DNA of 64,000 nucleotides from Microbacterium trichothecenolyticum (lineage in GTDB: Bacteria > Actinomycetota > Actinomycetes > Actinomycetales > Microbacteriaceae), in the NCBI RefSeq assembly GCF_000956465.1, contig NZ_JYJA01000029.1, positions 62,001-126,000 of the forward strand, read 5' to 3'. The position numbers and the translations under genes were made by a program. Within the stretch, counting starts at the first letter, position 1, and every line of letters starts with the position of its first letter. This document shows positions 50,980-60,360 of the stretch, in pieces. The notes below the pieces were generated by a model. It saw nothing but the letters and a program-made list of their open reading frames with translations, was not told the origin of the DNA and searched no databases.

Positions 50980-53085
50980 TCACTTCTTCTTGAGCGACTT
51001 CTCCGACACAGGGGCGGTTCCCGACGCGGCGAGCGCGCGGTAGTACTCGCGCGCCTCGTCCTGGCGCGTGCGCTCGGCACCCGACGCGATGGGAGCGCGG
51101 ACGTGCTCGGGCGCGAAGCCATAGGCGTCGACGAGATCCTGCGCGTGCGGACGCAGCCGCGCCGCGAGCCGGTCGATGTAGCGGGAGACGGATGCCGCGC
51201 GCTGGGTCGAGAGCCGCCCGTTGATGATGTACCACGCAAGGTGCTTCTCGATGAGGTGCAGCCCGAACAGGTCGCGGAGCCAGGTCAGCACCTGCTTCGT
51301 GCCCTCGTCGGAGACGCGGTTCACTCCGTCGGTGAAGGCCTCCCACTGCAGGAGTTCGCCGTGAGCACGGGCGGCCTCGATGAGTTCCGACTGGTGGCTG
51401 TTGAAAAGCGCCGCCGCCTCGGCGGGCGACAGCTTCGCGGCCGGACGCAGGGCGGCGGCGACGTCCGCCACCATCTGCTGCACGCGGCCGGCGAGCAGTT
51501 CGTGCTGCTGGTCGGTGCGCAGTCCCAGCTCGATCGAGCGCGCCGTCGAGCCGAAGTCGGTCACGGTCTGCCCGAGCTGGCGCAGGCCCGCTCCGTGGAA
51601 CACCTTGCCCGCCGTGTGGCCGACGGCGAAGCGGGCGAGGGCCGCGGCATCCTTCCCCTTGAACTGCTTGGCGTAGTCCGACAGGAGCCGCTTGCCGACC
51701 AGCTGGAGCAGGACGTTGTTGTCGCCCTCGAAGGTGACGTAGACATCGAGGTCCTGGTGGAGGCCGACCATGCGGTTCTCGGCGAGGAAGCCGGAGCCGC
51801 CGCAGGCCTCGCGGGCTTCCTGGATCGTGCTCAGCGCGTTCCACGTCGACAGCGGCTTGAGCGCCGCCGCGAGGGTCTCGAGGTCCTCGCGCTCCTCAGG
51901 GGTGTCGGTGCGGCCCGAGAAGACCGCGTCGAACTTCTTCAGCAGCTCGTCGTGGCTGAAGAACTGCGCGTAGTTCTGGGCGAGGAGCGGCAGCAGGCGC
52001 CGCTGGTGCTTGCCGTAGTCGAGCAGCACGACCTCTTCGGTGCCCGCGCCCGAGTCGAACTGGCGGCGCTGGTTCGCATAGGTGAGCGCGATGTGCAGGG
52101 CGAGCGCGGTGCCGGTGGTCGCGGCGCCGTCGAGCGACACGCGGCCCTGCACGAGTGCACCGAGCATCGTGAAGAAGCGGCGGCCGGGCGTCGGGATGTC
52201 GGAGGTGTACGAGCCGTCCGCGGCGACCTGACCGTAGCGGTCGAGCAGGTTGAAGCGCGGGACGCGCACCTGGTCGAACGCGAGGCGGCCGTTGTCGATG
52301 CCGTTGAGGCCGCCCTTGACGCCGTCGTCCTCGCTGATGATGCCCGGGAGCATCGCACCCTCGTCGTCGCGGATCGGCACGAAGAAGCAGTGCACGCCGT
52401 AGTTGACGCCGCCCGTGATGAGCTGCGCGAACACGGTCGCCGCCTTGCCGTGCAGCGCCGCGTTGCCGAGGTAGTCCTTGTACGCGCCCCGGAACGGCGT
52501 GTGGATGACGAACTCCTCGGTCTCGGGGTCGTAGGTCGCGGTCGTGCCGATCGACGCGACATCCGATCCGTGGCCGGTCTCGGTCATCGCGAACGCGCCC
52601 GGGATCGAGAGGTCGGTGATGCCCGGCATCCACTTGTCGTGGTGCTTCTCGGTGCCGAGCTGGAAGACGGCCGAGCCGAACAGGCCCCACTGCACGCCGG
52701 ACTTGATCTGCAGGCTGGGGTCGGCGAGCACGAGCTCCTGGAAGCCGGCGAGGTTCGCCCCGTTGTCGTTCAGTCCGCCGAACTTCTCGGGCATCGCGCG
52801 GCGCGAGCCGCCGTGCTCGACGAGCAGGTGCAGCTGCGTCAGCACACGCTCGCGGTGCTCGGGCATCGGCTGGCCCTCGATGCGCCAGAACGCGGGGTCC
52901 TTGATCATCTCGCGGGCTTCGCGGCGGGTCTCGCCCCACGTCCCGAGGAGCAGATCGGTGACCGCAGCGATGTCGATACGGGGATCGGATGCCTCGGCAG
53001 CGGTGTGCGGAGCGGTCGGCGCTCCGCCGGCGGGTGTGTTCTTGTGGACGGCGGGCTTCTTGGTGCGGACGGCGGCGTCAGCCAT
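50980..53085 (-). CDS. acyl-CoA dehydrogenase/oxidase-family protein (ACOX-like)
   Basis: A 701-residue flavoprotein of the acyl-CoA oxidase type, longer than ordinary acyl-CoA dehydrogenases. GAFAMTETGHGSDVASIGTTATYD is the central substrate/FAD-binding block, followed by the oxidase-like sequence TPGRRFFTMLGALVQGRVSLDGAA and the catalytic region YVTFEGDNNVLLQLVGKRLLSDY (Glu in FEGDN). The first 35 residues are Ala/Pro/Lys-rich and poorly conserved in look. It catalyses the first alpha-beta desaturation in fatty acyl-CoA breakdown. Start at 53085 (MADAAV) because GAGAGG sits at eight bases; the in-frame ATG at 53091 is too close. Monocistronic, divergent from the VOC gene. Confidence 0.92.
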   Translation of the reverse strand: MADAAVRTKKPAVHKNTPAGGAPTAPHTAAEASDPRIDIAAVTDLLLGTWGETRREAREMIKDPAFWRIEGQPMPEHRERVLTQLHLLVEHGGSRRAMPEKFGGLNDNGANLAGFQELVLADPSLQIKSGVQWGLFGSAVFQLGTEKHHDKWMPGITDLSIPGAFAMTETGHGSDVASIGTTATYDPETEEFVIHTPFRGAYKDYLGNAALHGKAATVFAQLITGGVNYGVHCFFVPIRDDEGAMLPGIISEDDGVKGGLNGIDNGRLAFDQVRVPRFNLLDRYGQVAADGSYTSDIPTPGRRFFTMLGALVQGRVSLDGAATTGTALALHIALTYANQRRQFDSGAGTEEVVLLDYGKHQRRLLPLLAQNYAQFFSHDELLKKFDAVFSGRTDTPEEREDLETLAAALKPLSTWNALSTIQEAREACGGSGFLAENRMVGLHQDLDVYVTFEGDNNVLLQLVGKRLLSDYAKQFKGKDAAALARFAVGHTAGKVFHGAGLRQLGQTVTDFGSTARSIELGLRTDQQHELLAGRVQQMVADVAAALRPAAKLSPAEAAALFNSHQSELIEAARAHGELLQWEAFTDGVNRVSDEGTKQVLTWLRDLFGLHLIEKHLAWYIINGRLSTQRAASVSRYIDRLAARLRPHAQDLVDAYGFAPEHVRAPIASGAERTRQDEAREYYRALAASGTAPVSEKSLKKK

Positions 53086-53293
53086 GTGCATCACCTCTCG
53101 GTGCGACGGGAAGGATCAAGTTTCCTTAGACCGTAGGACTCCCACAACCTCCACTCAAAGCCTCTAGTGGATGTCCACAACGCTGGAGCGACCCTGGTGA
53201 CGGATGCATTGTGCGAGACGCACAGCAAGGGCGCCTCGGGAGGCCGTGCCCGAGGTGTTCGGGCAGTACCGCGCGAAGGTCCGCGTCCAGGCC

Positions 53294-53299
53294 TAGGCT
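53294..53299 (+). promoter_or_regulatory. -10 hexamer TAGGCT of the VOC gene
   Basis: TAGGCT ends six bases before the ATG at 53306; leaderless layout. Confidence 0.55.
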
Positions 53300-53305
53300 C
53301 AGGTC

Positions 53306-53662
53306 ATGAGCCCGCCGACGGCGATCACGACCGCGTTCATCCCCGTGCACGATCCGCGAGCGAGCGCGCACTGGTACGCGGATGCGTTCGGCCTCGGCGT
53401 CGTCGAGGAGAGCGACTCCTCGAGCGTGCTCGCGGGCTCGCACGGGCAGGTGACGCTCATGGGCCCGAAGAGCGGCATCCACGGAGAACCGGGCCTGCCG
53501 TGGGCGACCTGCAACTTCCGCGTCGATGACCTCGCCTCCGTGCACGAGCGCCTGGCGCGGCTCGGGGCGCACCCGGGCGACGAGCTCGGCGACCCCGACC
53601 GCTGCCTCTTCTTCACCGCGACCGACCCCGACGGGAACACCATCCTCGTCACCGACCGCTGA
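53306..53662 (+). CDS. VOC superfamily (glyoxalase/bleomycin-resistance-like) protein
   Basis: A 118-residue protein of two beta-alpha-beta-beta-beta units. FIPVHDPRASAHWYADAFGLGV and the closing DRCLFFTATDPDGNTILVTDR are the typical VOC opening and closing motifs, with the late Asp-Pro-Asp-Gly-Asn. VOC proteins bind a metal and act on small substrates (lactoylglutathione, fosfomycin, aromatic diols) or simply sequester drugs. Metal ligands cannot be fixed by eye. It is preceded by a TAGGCT hexamer and followed by a 136-base gap before the GNAT-GH16 gene. Confidence 0.88.
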   Translation: MSPPTAITTAFIPVHDPRASAHWYADAFGLGVVEESDSSSVLAGSHGQVTLMGPKSGIHGEPGLPWATCNFRVDDLASVHERLARLGAHPGDELGDPDRCLFFTATDPDGNTILVTDR

Positions 53663-53785
53663 GCCCCGCCCGCTGACCCCCGTGCAGCCGCGCGGTCCCG
53701 TGCGGCCGTGTCCGCGCGCGGCGGTTGCCCGGCCACCCCCACGCCCACCCGGCCGCCCCGCCACGCAGCCATCGCCGCGCGGGCG

Positions 53786-53791
53786 CACAAT
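53786..53791 (+). promoter_or_regulatory. -10 hexamer CACAAT of the GNAT-GH16 gene
   Basis: CACAAT ends seven bases before the ATG at 53799 and helps decide that start over the ATG at 53790. Confidence 0.4.
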
Positions 53792-53798
53792 GGACGGG

Positions 53799-55073
53799 AT
53801 GACCGATGCGACCGTCACCCTCGCGGCGTGGGGTCCCGACGACCTGCCGCTGCTCGAGCGCGCCAACACGCCGGAGATGACGGCGCACCTCGGCGGTCCC
53901 GAGACGCCCGCCGAGCTCGCGCAGCGGCAGGAACGCCACCTCCGCCTCATGCGCACCGGCGAGGCGGTCATGTACCGGATCGAGCTCGGCGGCGTCGCTG
54001 TCGGCGGCATCGGGTACTGGCGGATCGACCACGACGGCACACCCGCGTGGGAAGCCGGGTGGAACGTGTTCCCCGAGTGGCAGGGCCGCGGCCTCGCTCG
54101 GGCGGCGCTGCGCCTGCTCACCCAGGAGATCGCCGCCCGCCACGACCGCCACCTGCTCGTCGCCTTCCCGGGCGTCGACAACGCCGCGTCCAACGCGCTC
54201 TGCCGCACCGCGGGATTCGAGCACCGCGGTTCGGGCACGCAGCCCTGGCGCGGCTCGGAACTCTCTTTCCACATCTGGACCCTCGACCTCTCCCCCCTCG
54301 ATCTCGATGGCCGCGAGCCCGACCTCGACGAGCGCTTCGGCGAGGGCGTGCTCGACGAGAAGGTGTGGTGGCCGCACTACCTGCCGCACTGGGCGTCGCG
54401 CGAGCGCACGGCCGCCCGGTACTCGATCGCGCCCGACGCGCTCGAACTCTTCATCGACGCCGACACCGCGCCGTGGTCACCCGAGTTCGACGGCGACAAC
54501 CGCGTCTCGCACGTGCAGACCGGCCAGTTCTCGGGCGCGCGCGGCAGCACGATCGGGCAGCACCGCTTCCGCGACGGCCTGGTGGTGCGCGAAGAGCAGC
54601 CGGAGCGCCGGCTCCACCTCCCGCGGTACGGCGTGGTCGAAGTCCGCATGGCCGCGGTGCGCCACCCGGACGCGATGGTGGCGTTCTGGCCGATCGGCTT
54701 CGAGGACCGCCCCGAGGACTCCGGCGAGATCTGCATCGCCGAGATCTTCGGCAGCGAGGTCGGCGAGGAGGGCGGCTGGGTCGGCGTCGGCGTCAAGCGC
54801 CAGCACGACCCGCGCCTGCGCGACGACTTCGAGAAGATCCGTGTCGAGGGCGATCTCACCCAGATGCACGACTACGCCGCCGAGTGGACGCCCGACGCGG
54901 TGCGATTCTTCATCGATCACCGTTGGGTCAAGACCGTGCGCCAGCGCATCGACTACCCCGTCCAGCTCATGCTCGACCTCTACGAGCTGCCGCGCGCAGA
55001 CCGCACGCGCGACGTCGCGGCGCTCCCCCACACGTTCCGCGTCGAGCGGGTGCGCACCTTCCCGCGCTCGTGA
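53799..55073 (+). CDS. fusion of GNAT acetyltransferase and GH16-like domain with altered active site
   Basis: A 424-residue fusion. Residues 1-165 are a RimJ/RimL-type GNAT domain (GGVAVGGIGYWRIDHDG, NVFPEWQGRGLARAALRLL with the acetyl-CoA loop QGRGLA, ALCRTAGFEHRG). Residues about 170-424 are a family-16 glycoside hydrolase jelly roll: RFGEGVLDEKVWW at the start, GVVEVRMAAVR, then GEICIAEIFG in the place of the catalytic E-[IL]-D-[IL]-x-E, and DYAAEWTPDAVRFFIDHRWVKT, typical of GH16. The two glutamates remain (E310, E315) but the central Asp is Cys312. Hydrolysis may be impaired and the domain may only bind a beta-glucan. No signal peptide, so it acts inside the cell. Its partner substrate is unknown. 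Confidence 0.82.
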   Translation: MTDATVTLAAWGPDDLPLLERANTPEMTAHLGGPETPAELAQRQERHLRLMRTGEAVMYRIELGGVAVGGIGYWRIDHDGTPAWEAGWNVFPEWQGRGLARAALRLLTQEIAARHDRHLLVAFPGVDNAASNALCRTAGFEHRGSGTQPWRGSELSFHIWTLDLSPLDLDGREPDLDERFGEGVLDEKVWWPHYLPHWASRERTAARYSIAPDALELFIDADTAPWSPEFDGDNRVSHVQTGQFSGARGSTIGQHRFRDGLVVREEQPERRLHLPRYGVVEVRMAAVRHPDAMVAFWPIGFEDRPEDSGEICIAEIFGSEVGEEGGWVGVGVKRQHDPRLRDDFEKIRVEGDLTQMHDYAAEWTPDAVRFFIDHRWVKTVRQRIDYPVQLMLDLYELPRADRTRDVAALPHTFRVERVRTFPRS

Positions 55074-55160
55074 CGCCCCGGGCCGCGTGCACCCGAGTGC
55101 GCACCGACCCGCCCCCGTGACGCCGCAGGGCCGGGCGAACCCGCGGTCTCGGCATCCGTC

Positions 55161-56855
55161 TCAGAAGAGCCCGACGATGCGCCCGTCGTCGTCGACGTCG
55201 ATGCTGTTCGCCGCAGGGGTCACCGGCAGTCCGGGCATCGTCATGATGTCGCCGCAGATCATCACGACGAACCGCGCGCCGGCGGCGAGGCGCACCTCGC
55301 GGATGTCGACGACGTGGCCCGTCGGCGCACCGCGCAGCTTCGGGTCGGTGGAGAACGAGTACTGCGTCTTCGCGACGCACACCGGGTACCCGCCGTACCC
55401 CTCGTCCTGCAGGCGCTTGATCTGCGCGCGGACGGCGGTCGATGCGGTGATCTCGGACGCCCCGTAGATCCGCGTCGCGATCGCGCTCATCTTGCGCCAC
55501 AGCGTCGCGTCGTCCGGGTATGTGAAGCGCAGCGCTCCTTCGTCGTCTGGTTGCGCGGCCCGCTCTTCGCACAGCCGCACGACCTCGCGCGCCAGGTCCT
55601 CCGCGCCCGCGCCGCCCTCGGAGAAGTGCTTCGCGACCACGGCGGTGACCCCGACGGACTGGGCGGCCGCGGCGAGCGCCGCGGTCTCAGCATCCGTGTC
55701 CTCGGCGCGATGGTTGATCGCGACCACCGTCGGGATGCCCCACGTCTCACGGAGGGTCTTGAGGTGCCGCAGGAGGTTGGCGGTGCCCTGCTCGAGGGCG
55801 GCGACGTTCTCGTGCGGGAGGCCCTGGACCTCGACGCCGCCATGGAACTTCATGGCGCGCACCGTGGCGACGACCACCGCGACGTCGGGGCGGAGCCCCG
55901 TGGTGCGGCACAGGATGTCGACGAACTTCTCCGCGCCGAGATCGGCGCCGAAGCCGGCCTCGGTGACGACGTAGTCGGCCATCCGCAGCGCGGAGTCGGT
56001 CGCGAGGTACGAGTTGCAGCCGTGGGCGATGTTCGCGAACGGGCCGCCGTGCACGAACGCGGGCGTGTGCTCGAGGGTCTGCACGAGGTTCGGCGCGAGC
56101 GCGTCGCGCAGGATCGCGGCCATGGCCCCGTGCGCGTGCAGGTCGCGAGCACGGATCGGAGCGCGGTCACGCGTGTACGCGACGACGATCTCGCCGAGCC
56201 GCTCCTTGAGGTCGGCGAGGTCGGTGGCGAGGCAGAAGATCGCCATCACCTCGCTCGCCACGACGATGTCGAAGCCGTCCTCTCGGGGGTAGCCGTTCGA
56301 CGGACCGCCGAGGCCGATCACGGCGTCGCGGAGCGCCCGGTCGTTGACGTCGAGCACGCGCCGCCAGGTCACACGCCGCACATCGATGCCGAGCGCGTTG
56401 CCATGGTGCACATGGTTGTCGATGAGCGCCGCGAGCAGGTTCGTGGCGATCGCGATGGCCGAGAAATCGCCCGTGAAGTGGAGGTTGATGTCCTCCATCG
56501 GCACGACCTGCGCGTACCCGCCGCCCGCGGCGCCGCCCTTCATCCCGAACACCGGTCCGAGCGCGGGCTCGCGCAGGCAGATCATGGCACGCTCACCGAT
56601 GCGGGTGAGCGCGTCACCCAGGCCGACAGTGGTCGTCGTCTTGCCCTCGCCGGCGGGTGTGGGCGAGACGGCGGTCATCAGCACGAGCCGCCCGCGCGGC
56701 TTGTCCTGGAGCGTCCGCAGGTGCCGCAGCGACACCTTCGCCTTGAACCGGCCGTACGGCTCGAGCTCCTCGTCAGGGATGCCGAGCCCTTGGGCGATCC
56801 GGGTGATCGGCCAGAGTTCGGCCTGCTGTGCGATCTCGATGTTGCTCGTGGCCAC
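55161..56855 (-). CDS. fhs: formate-tetrahydrofolate ligase
   Basis: A 564-residue enzyme that joins formate to tetrahydrofolate using ATP, giving 10-formyl-THF for one-carbon metabolism. Motifs: [23 protein letters not shown] (P-loop-like ATP site), [36 protein letters not shown], the [20 protein letters not shown] block and [15 protein letters not shown]. Length is standard. The GTG start has GGGGAG six bases upstream. It stands between the GNAT-GH16 gene (convergent) and ddaH (same strand, 57 bases away). Confidence 0.97.
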   Translation of the reverse strand: MATSNIEIAQQAELWPITRIAQGLGIPDEELEPYGRFKAKVSLRHLRTLQDKPRGRLVLMTAVSPTPAGEGKTTTTVGLGDALTRIGERAMICLREPALGPVFGMKGGAAGGGYAQVVPMEDINLHFTGDFSAIAIATNLLAALIDNHVHHGNALGIDVRRVTWRRVLDVNDRALRDAVIGLGGPSNGYPREDGFDIVVASEVMAIFCLATDLADLKERLGEIVVAYTRDRAPIRARDLHAHGAMAAILRDALAPNLVQTLEHTPAFVHGGPFANIAHGCNSYLATDSALRMADYVVTEAGFGADLGAEKFVDILCRTTGLRPDVAVVVATVRAMKFHGGVEVQGLPHENVAALEQGTANLLRHLKTLRETWGIPTVVAINHRAEDTDAETAALAAAAQSVGVTAVVAKHFSEGGAGAEDLAREVVRLCEERAAQPDDEGALRFTYPDDATLWRKMSAIATRIYGASEITASTAVRAQIKRLQDEGYGGYPVCVAKTQYSFSTDPKLRGAPTGHVVDIREVRLAAGARFVVMICGDIMTMPGLPVTPAANSIDVDDDGRIVGLF

Positions 56856-56912
56856 GCTCGCTCCCCGCTGCGGGCCTCGTCGCCCGCCTCCGTCAGCCTA
56901 TGCGGGTGGCGC

Positions 56913-57677
56913 TCACACGTCGCGGACGCGCACCGAGAGGCACGTCACGCACCCCTCGAGCTTCTCGAACTCCGTGATCGGCGTGGTGATGACCTCGAGC
57001 CCGCGCGACCGGTAGAGCTCGGCGGTCTCGGGCGCGTCGGCCGACATGAGCACGGTGGCGTCGTCGAGCACGACGACGGCGGTGCCGTGCTCCTCGGGCA
57101 CCGCCAGGAAGTCCGGGTAGGCGGCCGGGTCGTCGACGAGCGGCTCGAACCCGACGACCGTGCCGTCGGGAAGCGCGGTCACGCCGCTCTTGAGGTGCAG
57201 CACCTTCGAGACGGGCACGCCGACGACGCTCCAGCCGCGCGGCGCGAGCAGGTCGCGCAGCTGCGTGATCCCTTCGTCGTTCGTGCGCAGCGTCCGCCCG
57301 ACGTACACCGTGCGCCCGATCTTCAGCACGTCACCGCCGTCGAGCGTGCCCGGCAGCTCGATGGCGCGGTACGGGATGCCGGCACCCTCGAGCGTCGACC
57401 GCGTCGAGGCGATCTCGCCCCGGCGGGACTCCGCCCCCGGGCTCGTGAGCACCGCGAGGTCGCCGAACATGACGACGGCGTCTTCGATGAACACGCCGTC
57501 GGCGTGCTCGTCGGCCGGGGCGACCTCGACGACGTCCCAGCCACGCTGGCGGAACACGTCGACGTACGACTCCCACTGACGCTGCGCGAGCGCGGCATCG
57601 ACGGGCACGCGCGCGATGTGGGTGAGCTCGCCCTCCGCGAGACGGGGCGATGGACGACGGACGAGAAGGCGCGGCAT
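56913..57677 (-). CDS. ddaH: dimethylarginine dimethylaminohydrolase
   Basis: A 254-residue pentein-fold enzyme that hydrolyses N-omega-methylated arginines to citrulline and methylamines. Features: VFIEDAVVMFGDLAV (acidic site residue), LPGTLDGGDVLKIG, the catalytic His in VLHLKSGVTALPD, and the nucleophilic Cys in the C-terminal EKLEGCVTCLSVRV (C243 or C246). The size fits DDAH rather than the 400-residue arginine deiminase. A TAGCCT hexamer ends seven bases before the ATG. It is divergent from a cationic amino-acid permease gene with an inverted repeat between them, which suggests uptake and use of methylarginines or arginine. Confidence 0.9.
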   Translation of the reverse strand: MPRLLVRRPSPRLAEGELTHIARVPVDAALAQRQWESYVDVFRQRGWDVVEVAPADEHADGVFIEDAVVMFGDLAVLTSPGAESRRGEIASTRSTLEGAGIPYRAIELPGTLDGGDVLKIGRTVYVGRTLRTNDEGITQLRDLLAPRGWSVVGVPVSKVLHLKSGVTALPDGTVVGFEPLVDDPAAYPDFLAVPEEHGTAVVVLDDATVLMSADAPETAELYRSRGLEVITTPITEFEKLEGCVTCLSVRVRDV

Positions 57678-57684
57678 GGGCGCA

Positions 57685-57690
57685 AGGCTA
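57685..57690 (-). promoter_or_regulatory. -10 hexamer TAGCCT of ddaH
   Basis: TAGCCT on the minus strand ends seven bases before the ATG at 57677; leaderless layout. Confidence 0.5.
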
Positions 57691-57730
57691 CCGCCGCGAC
57701 CCCGGGGGGCAGCGTCCGTTCCCCCTTTGA

Positions 57731-57748
57731 CGTCTGTGATCCCAGACG
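57731..57748. promoter_or_regulatory. inverted repeat in the ddaH-permease divergent promoter
   Basis: Arms CGTCTG and CAGACG with a six-base spacer. A second pair GGTCGGG / CCCGACC follows (about 57751-57778). Both lie between divergent genes, where a shared regulator would bind. Confidence 0.4.
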
Positions 57749-57843
57749 CTGGTCGGGTGCGCGGGCCTATGCCCGACCCGCCTCGCGCACCAGACTGGGG
57801 GCACTCCGGGCGCTGTGGCCCGGCCACCCCGTGGGAGTCCGAC

Positions 57844-59322
57844 ATGGCCGCACTCGGCGAACAGCTCTTTCGACGCAAGCCCATCGTCATACAGCAGAAG
57901 CACCACAAGGGCGAGGAGCTCGCCCGCAACATCGGCACCTTCCAGCTCATGATGTTCGGCGTCGGCGCGACCGTCGGCACCGGAATCTTCTTCGTCCTGA
58001 GCGAGTCGATCCCCGAGGCAGGCCCCGCGGTGATCATCTCGTTCATCGTCGCCGCGATCTGCGCCGGCCTCTCGGCGCTGTGCTACGCCGAGCTCGCCTC
58101 AGCGATACCCGTGAGCGGCTCCACCTACTCGTACACGTACCACGCGCTGGGCGAGATCTGGGCGGTGATCATCGCGGGCTGCGTGCTGCTGGAGTACGGC
58201 GTCGCCGTCTCGGCGGTCGCGGTGGGCTGGAGCGGCTATTTCAACGAACTGCTCGAGAACACGCTCGGCTTCCGGCTGCCGGATGCCCTGTCGGTGTCGT
58301 TCATACCCGGATCCGATGGCGCGGCGACCGGCGGCATCATCAACCTGCCCGCCGTCGTCCTCGTGGCCCTGTGCTGCCTGCTCCTGATCCGAGGGGTCGC
58401 CGAGTCGGCCACGGTGAACACGATCATGGTGCTGATCAAGCTCGGAGTGCTCGCGCTGTTCATCGTCCTCGGCTTCACCGCGTTCAACGCCGACCACTTC
58501 GAGAACTTCTTCGCGTTCGGCGCCGCCGGCATCAGCGCCGCGGCGGGGACCATCTTCTTCTCGTTCATCGGCCTCGACGCCGTCGCGACAGCGGGCGAGG
58601 AGGTGCGCAACCCGCAGAAGGCGCTCCCCCGGGCGATCATCGGCGCCCTCATCATCGTCTCGACCGTCTACATCCTGGTCGCGATCGCGGGTCTCGCCGC
58701 AGAGCCGGTCGAGTTCTACTCCACCGAGGAGGCCAGCGAGGCAGGCCTCGCCCAGATCCTGGAGAACATCACGGGCAACCCGATCTGGGGCACGATCCTG
58801 GCGGCCGGCGCGGTCGTCTCCATCTTCTCCGTGACGCTGGTGACGCTGTACGGGCAGACCCGCATCCTGTTCTCGATCTCTCGCGACGGGCTCGTCCCGC
58901 GGAAGTTCCTCCGCGTCAACGCCAAGACGATGACGCCGATCTACAACACGGTCGTCGTCTCGACGATCGTCGCGATCATCGCCGGCTTCGTGCCGTCCGA
59001 CTACCTGTGGGACACCGTCTCGATCGGCACGCTGATGGCGTTCAGCGTCGTCGCGCTCGCCGTCATCGTGCTGCGTCGCACGAAGCCCGATCTCGAGCGA
59101 CCCTTCCGGGTTCCGCTCTACCCGGTGGTTCCGATCCTCACCATCGCCGCGTGCGTCTACATCCTGTCGGGGCTGGCGGCCATCACATGGGTGATCTTCG
59201 GCACCTGGATCGCGATCGTGCTGCTCTACTACTGGTTCTACGGACGAAAGCACGCGACGCTGAACGACTACACCTCGGCGGAGCAGATCGCCGAGCCGAT
59301 CCGTCCCGAGGACGAGACGTGA
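57844..59322 (+). CDS. APC-family amino-acid permease (cationic amino-acid transporter type)
   Basis: A 492-residue membrane protein with about twelve to fourteen helices. The opening RNIGTFQLMMFGVGATVGTGIFFVLSESIPEAGPA is the APC unwound-helix motif (GxGxGxGIF type) in its CAT-subfamily form. IPVSGSTYSYTYHALGEIWA and the conserved FFSFIGLDAVATAGEEVRNPQKALPRAI are also CAT hallmarks. It imports cationic or related amino acids by proton or sodium coupling. GGGAG lies about eight bases before the ATG. It is divergent from ddaH, so arginine or methylarginine is a reasonable substrate guess, and it overlaps the universal stress protein gene. Confidence 0.92.
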   Translation: MAALGEQLFRRKPIVIQQKHHKGEELARNIGTFQLMMFGVGATVGTGIFFVLSESIPEAGPAVIISFIVAAICAGLSALCYAELASAIPVSGSTYSYTYHALGEIWAVIIAGCVLLEYGVAVSAVAVGWSGYFNELLENTLGFRLPDALSVSFIPGSDGAATGGIINLPAVVLVALCCLLLIRGVAESATVNTIMVLIKLGVLALFIVLGFTAFNADHFENFFAFGAAGISAAAGTIFFSFIGLDAVATAGEEVRNPQKALPRAIIGALIIVSTVYILVAIAGLAAEPVEFYSTEEASEAGLAQILENITGNPIWGTILAAGAVVSIFSVTLVTLYGQTRILFSISRDGLVPRKFLRVNAKTMTPIYNTVVVSTIVAIIAGFVPSDYLWDTVSIGTLMAFSVVALAVIVLRRTKPDLERPFRVPLYPVVPILTIAACVYILSGLAAITWVIFGTWIAIVLLYYWFYGRKHATLNDYTSAEQIAEPIRPEDET

Positions 59323-60212
59323 CCTACCTCGTCGGCTACGGACCGCGCGGCGACGATCGCAGCGCGATCGAACTCGCGTTCCAGTTCGTCCGCTCGCATC
59401 CCGAGCCGGTGGTGGCGGTGTCGGTCGTCCCGCAGGGCTGGGGCACCCCGCTCGCCGGCGGTGTCGACCGCGAGTACGAGGAGTGGGCCGCGAGCGAAGG
59501 CCGGCTGAGCGCGGAGCTCGCCCTGTCGGACTTCGCGCACCACCCCGGCATTCCCGCCGAGGCGGTGTGGGTCGCCGGCAGATCCGCGCCCGCGACGCTG
59601 ATCGAGCAGGCCGTGGCGCGGGATGCGCGGATGATCGTCGTGGGATCCGCCGAGGACGCGGAGCCCGGGCGCGTGCGGCTGACCTCGAAGACCGACCGTC
59701 TCGTCCACTCCTCGCCTCTGCCGGTGGCCATCGCGCCGCGGAGCTTCCGCACGACGAGCGCGGTCACGAGGGTGACCGTCGGCTTCCGCGACGACGACGC
59801 CAGCTGGTCGCTGCTGAACCGCGTCGCGGAGTTCAGCAGGCTCGCGTCGGCGCGCATGCGCCTCGTGACGTTCCTCGTGAACCCGGCGCGCCGGCCCGTC
59901 ACCACCGACATCAGCCACGCGCAGACCCAGGTCATCGAGCTGTGGGGCGTGCAGGCCGCGGCCGCGCTACAGGAGGCGGCAGCGCACCTGAAGACGCTGG
60001 GATTCTCGGACGAGGAGCTCGAGTACGGCATCGCCGCCGCCGGCGACTGGGGCACGGCGGTGTCGTCGGTCGGCTGGACCGAGGGGGACGTCATGGTCGT
60101 GGGATCGTCCTCCACGCACCGCCTGGCCCAGGTGTTCCTGGGCTCCAGCGCGTCGAAGATCCTGCGCAACGCACCCGTGCCCGTCGTGGTCGTGCCGGGG
60201 ACCGGCGCGTAG
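59319..60212 (+). CDS. tandem universal stress protein
   Basis: A 297-residue protein with two UspA-like halves. The first ends ARDARMIVVGSAEDAEPGRVRLTSKTDRLVHSSPLPVAIAP and the second EGDVMVVGSSSTHRLAQVFLGSSASKILRNAPVPVVVVPG, the usual nucleotide-binding GxxxxG(S) closing motif. Many permeases of the APC/CAT group carry or travel with a Usp domain that tunes transport; here the GTG start overlaps the permease stop (GTGA), so the two are coupled and probably work together. A palindromic element begins four bases after the stop. Confidence 0.93.
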   Translation: MTYLVGYGPRGDDRSAIELAFQFVRSHPEPVVAVSVVPQGWGTPLAGGVDREYEEWAASEGRLSAELALSDFAHHPGIPAEAVWVAGRSAPATLIEQAVARDARMIVVGSAEDAEPGRVRLTSKTDRLVHSSPLPVAIAPRSFRTTSAVTRVTVGFRDDDASWSLLNRVAEFSRLASARMRLVTFLVNPARRPVTTDISHAQTQVIELWGVQAAAALQEAAAHLKTLGFSDEELEYGIAAAGDWGTAVSSVGWTEGDVMVVGSSSTHRLAQVFLGSSASKILRNAPVPVVVVPGTGA

Positions 60213-60216
60213 CCCT

Positions 60217-60298
60217 GCACAGAATCGGAGGCTCTCGGCGACACGCCGGGTCACAGCATCCCGAGCCCGCGTGTCGGGCAGAGTCTCCGACTCTGTGC
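60217..60298. repeat. 82-base palindromic intergenic element, family A copy 2
   Basis: Outer arms GCACAGAATCGGAG and CTCCGACTCTGTGC, inner pair CGACACGC / GCGTGTCG, as in the copy at 7281-7363. The loop differs. It lies four bases after the universal stress protein stop. Confidence 0.75.
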
Positions 60299-60313
60299 GC
60301 CGGAAACACGACG

Positions 60314-60351
60314 ACGGATGCTGCGCCGCGAGGTCGTGGCGCAGCATCCGT
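60314..60351. terminator. bidirectional terminator built from GGATGC arms
   Basis: Perfect 14-base arms ACGGATGCTGCGCC and GGCGCAGCATCCGT around a 10-base loop, between the universal stress protein (plus) and the GH3 gene (minus, stop at 60361). Confidence 0.8.
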
Positions 60352-60360
60352 GTCAGCGGG

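Noticed and set aside
55314..59318. A very long plus-strand frame running over fhs, ddaH and the permease into the universal stress protein
   Set aside because: Only its last 297 codons (from the GTG at 59319) are real. The rest is antisense or off-frame to well-identified genes.
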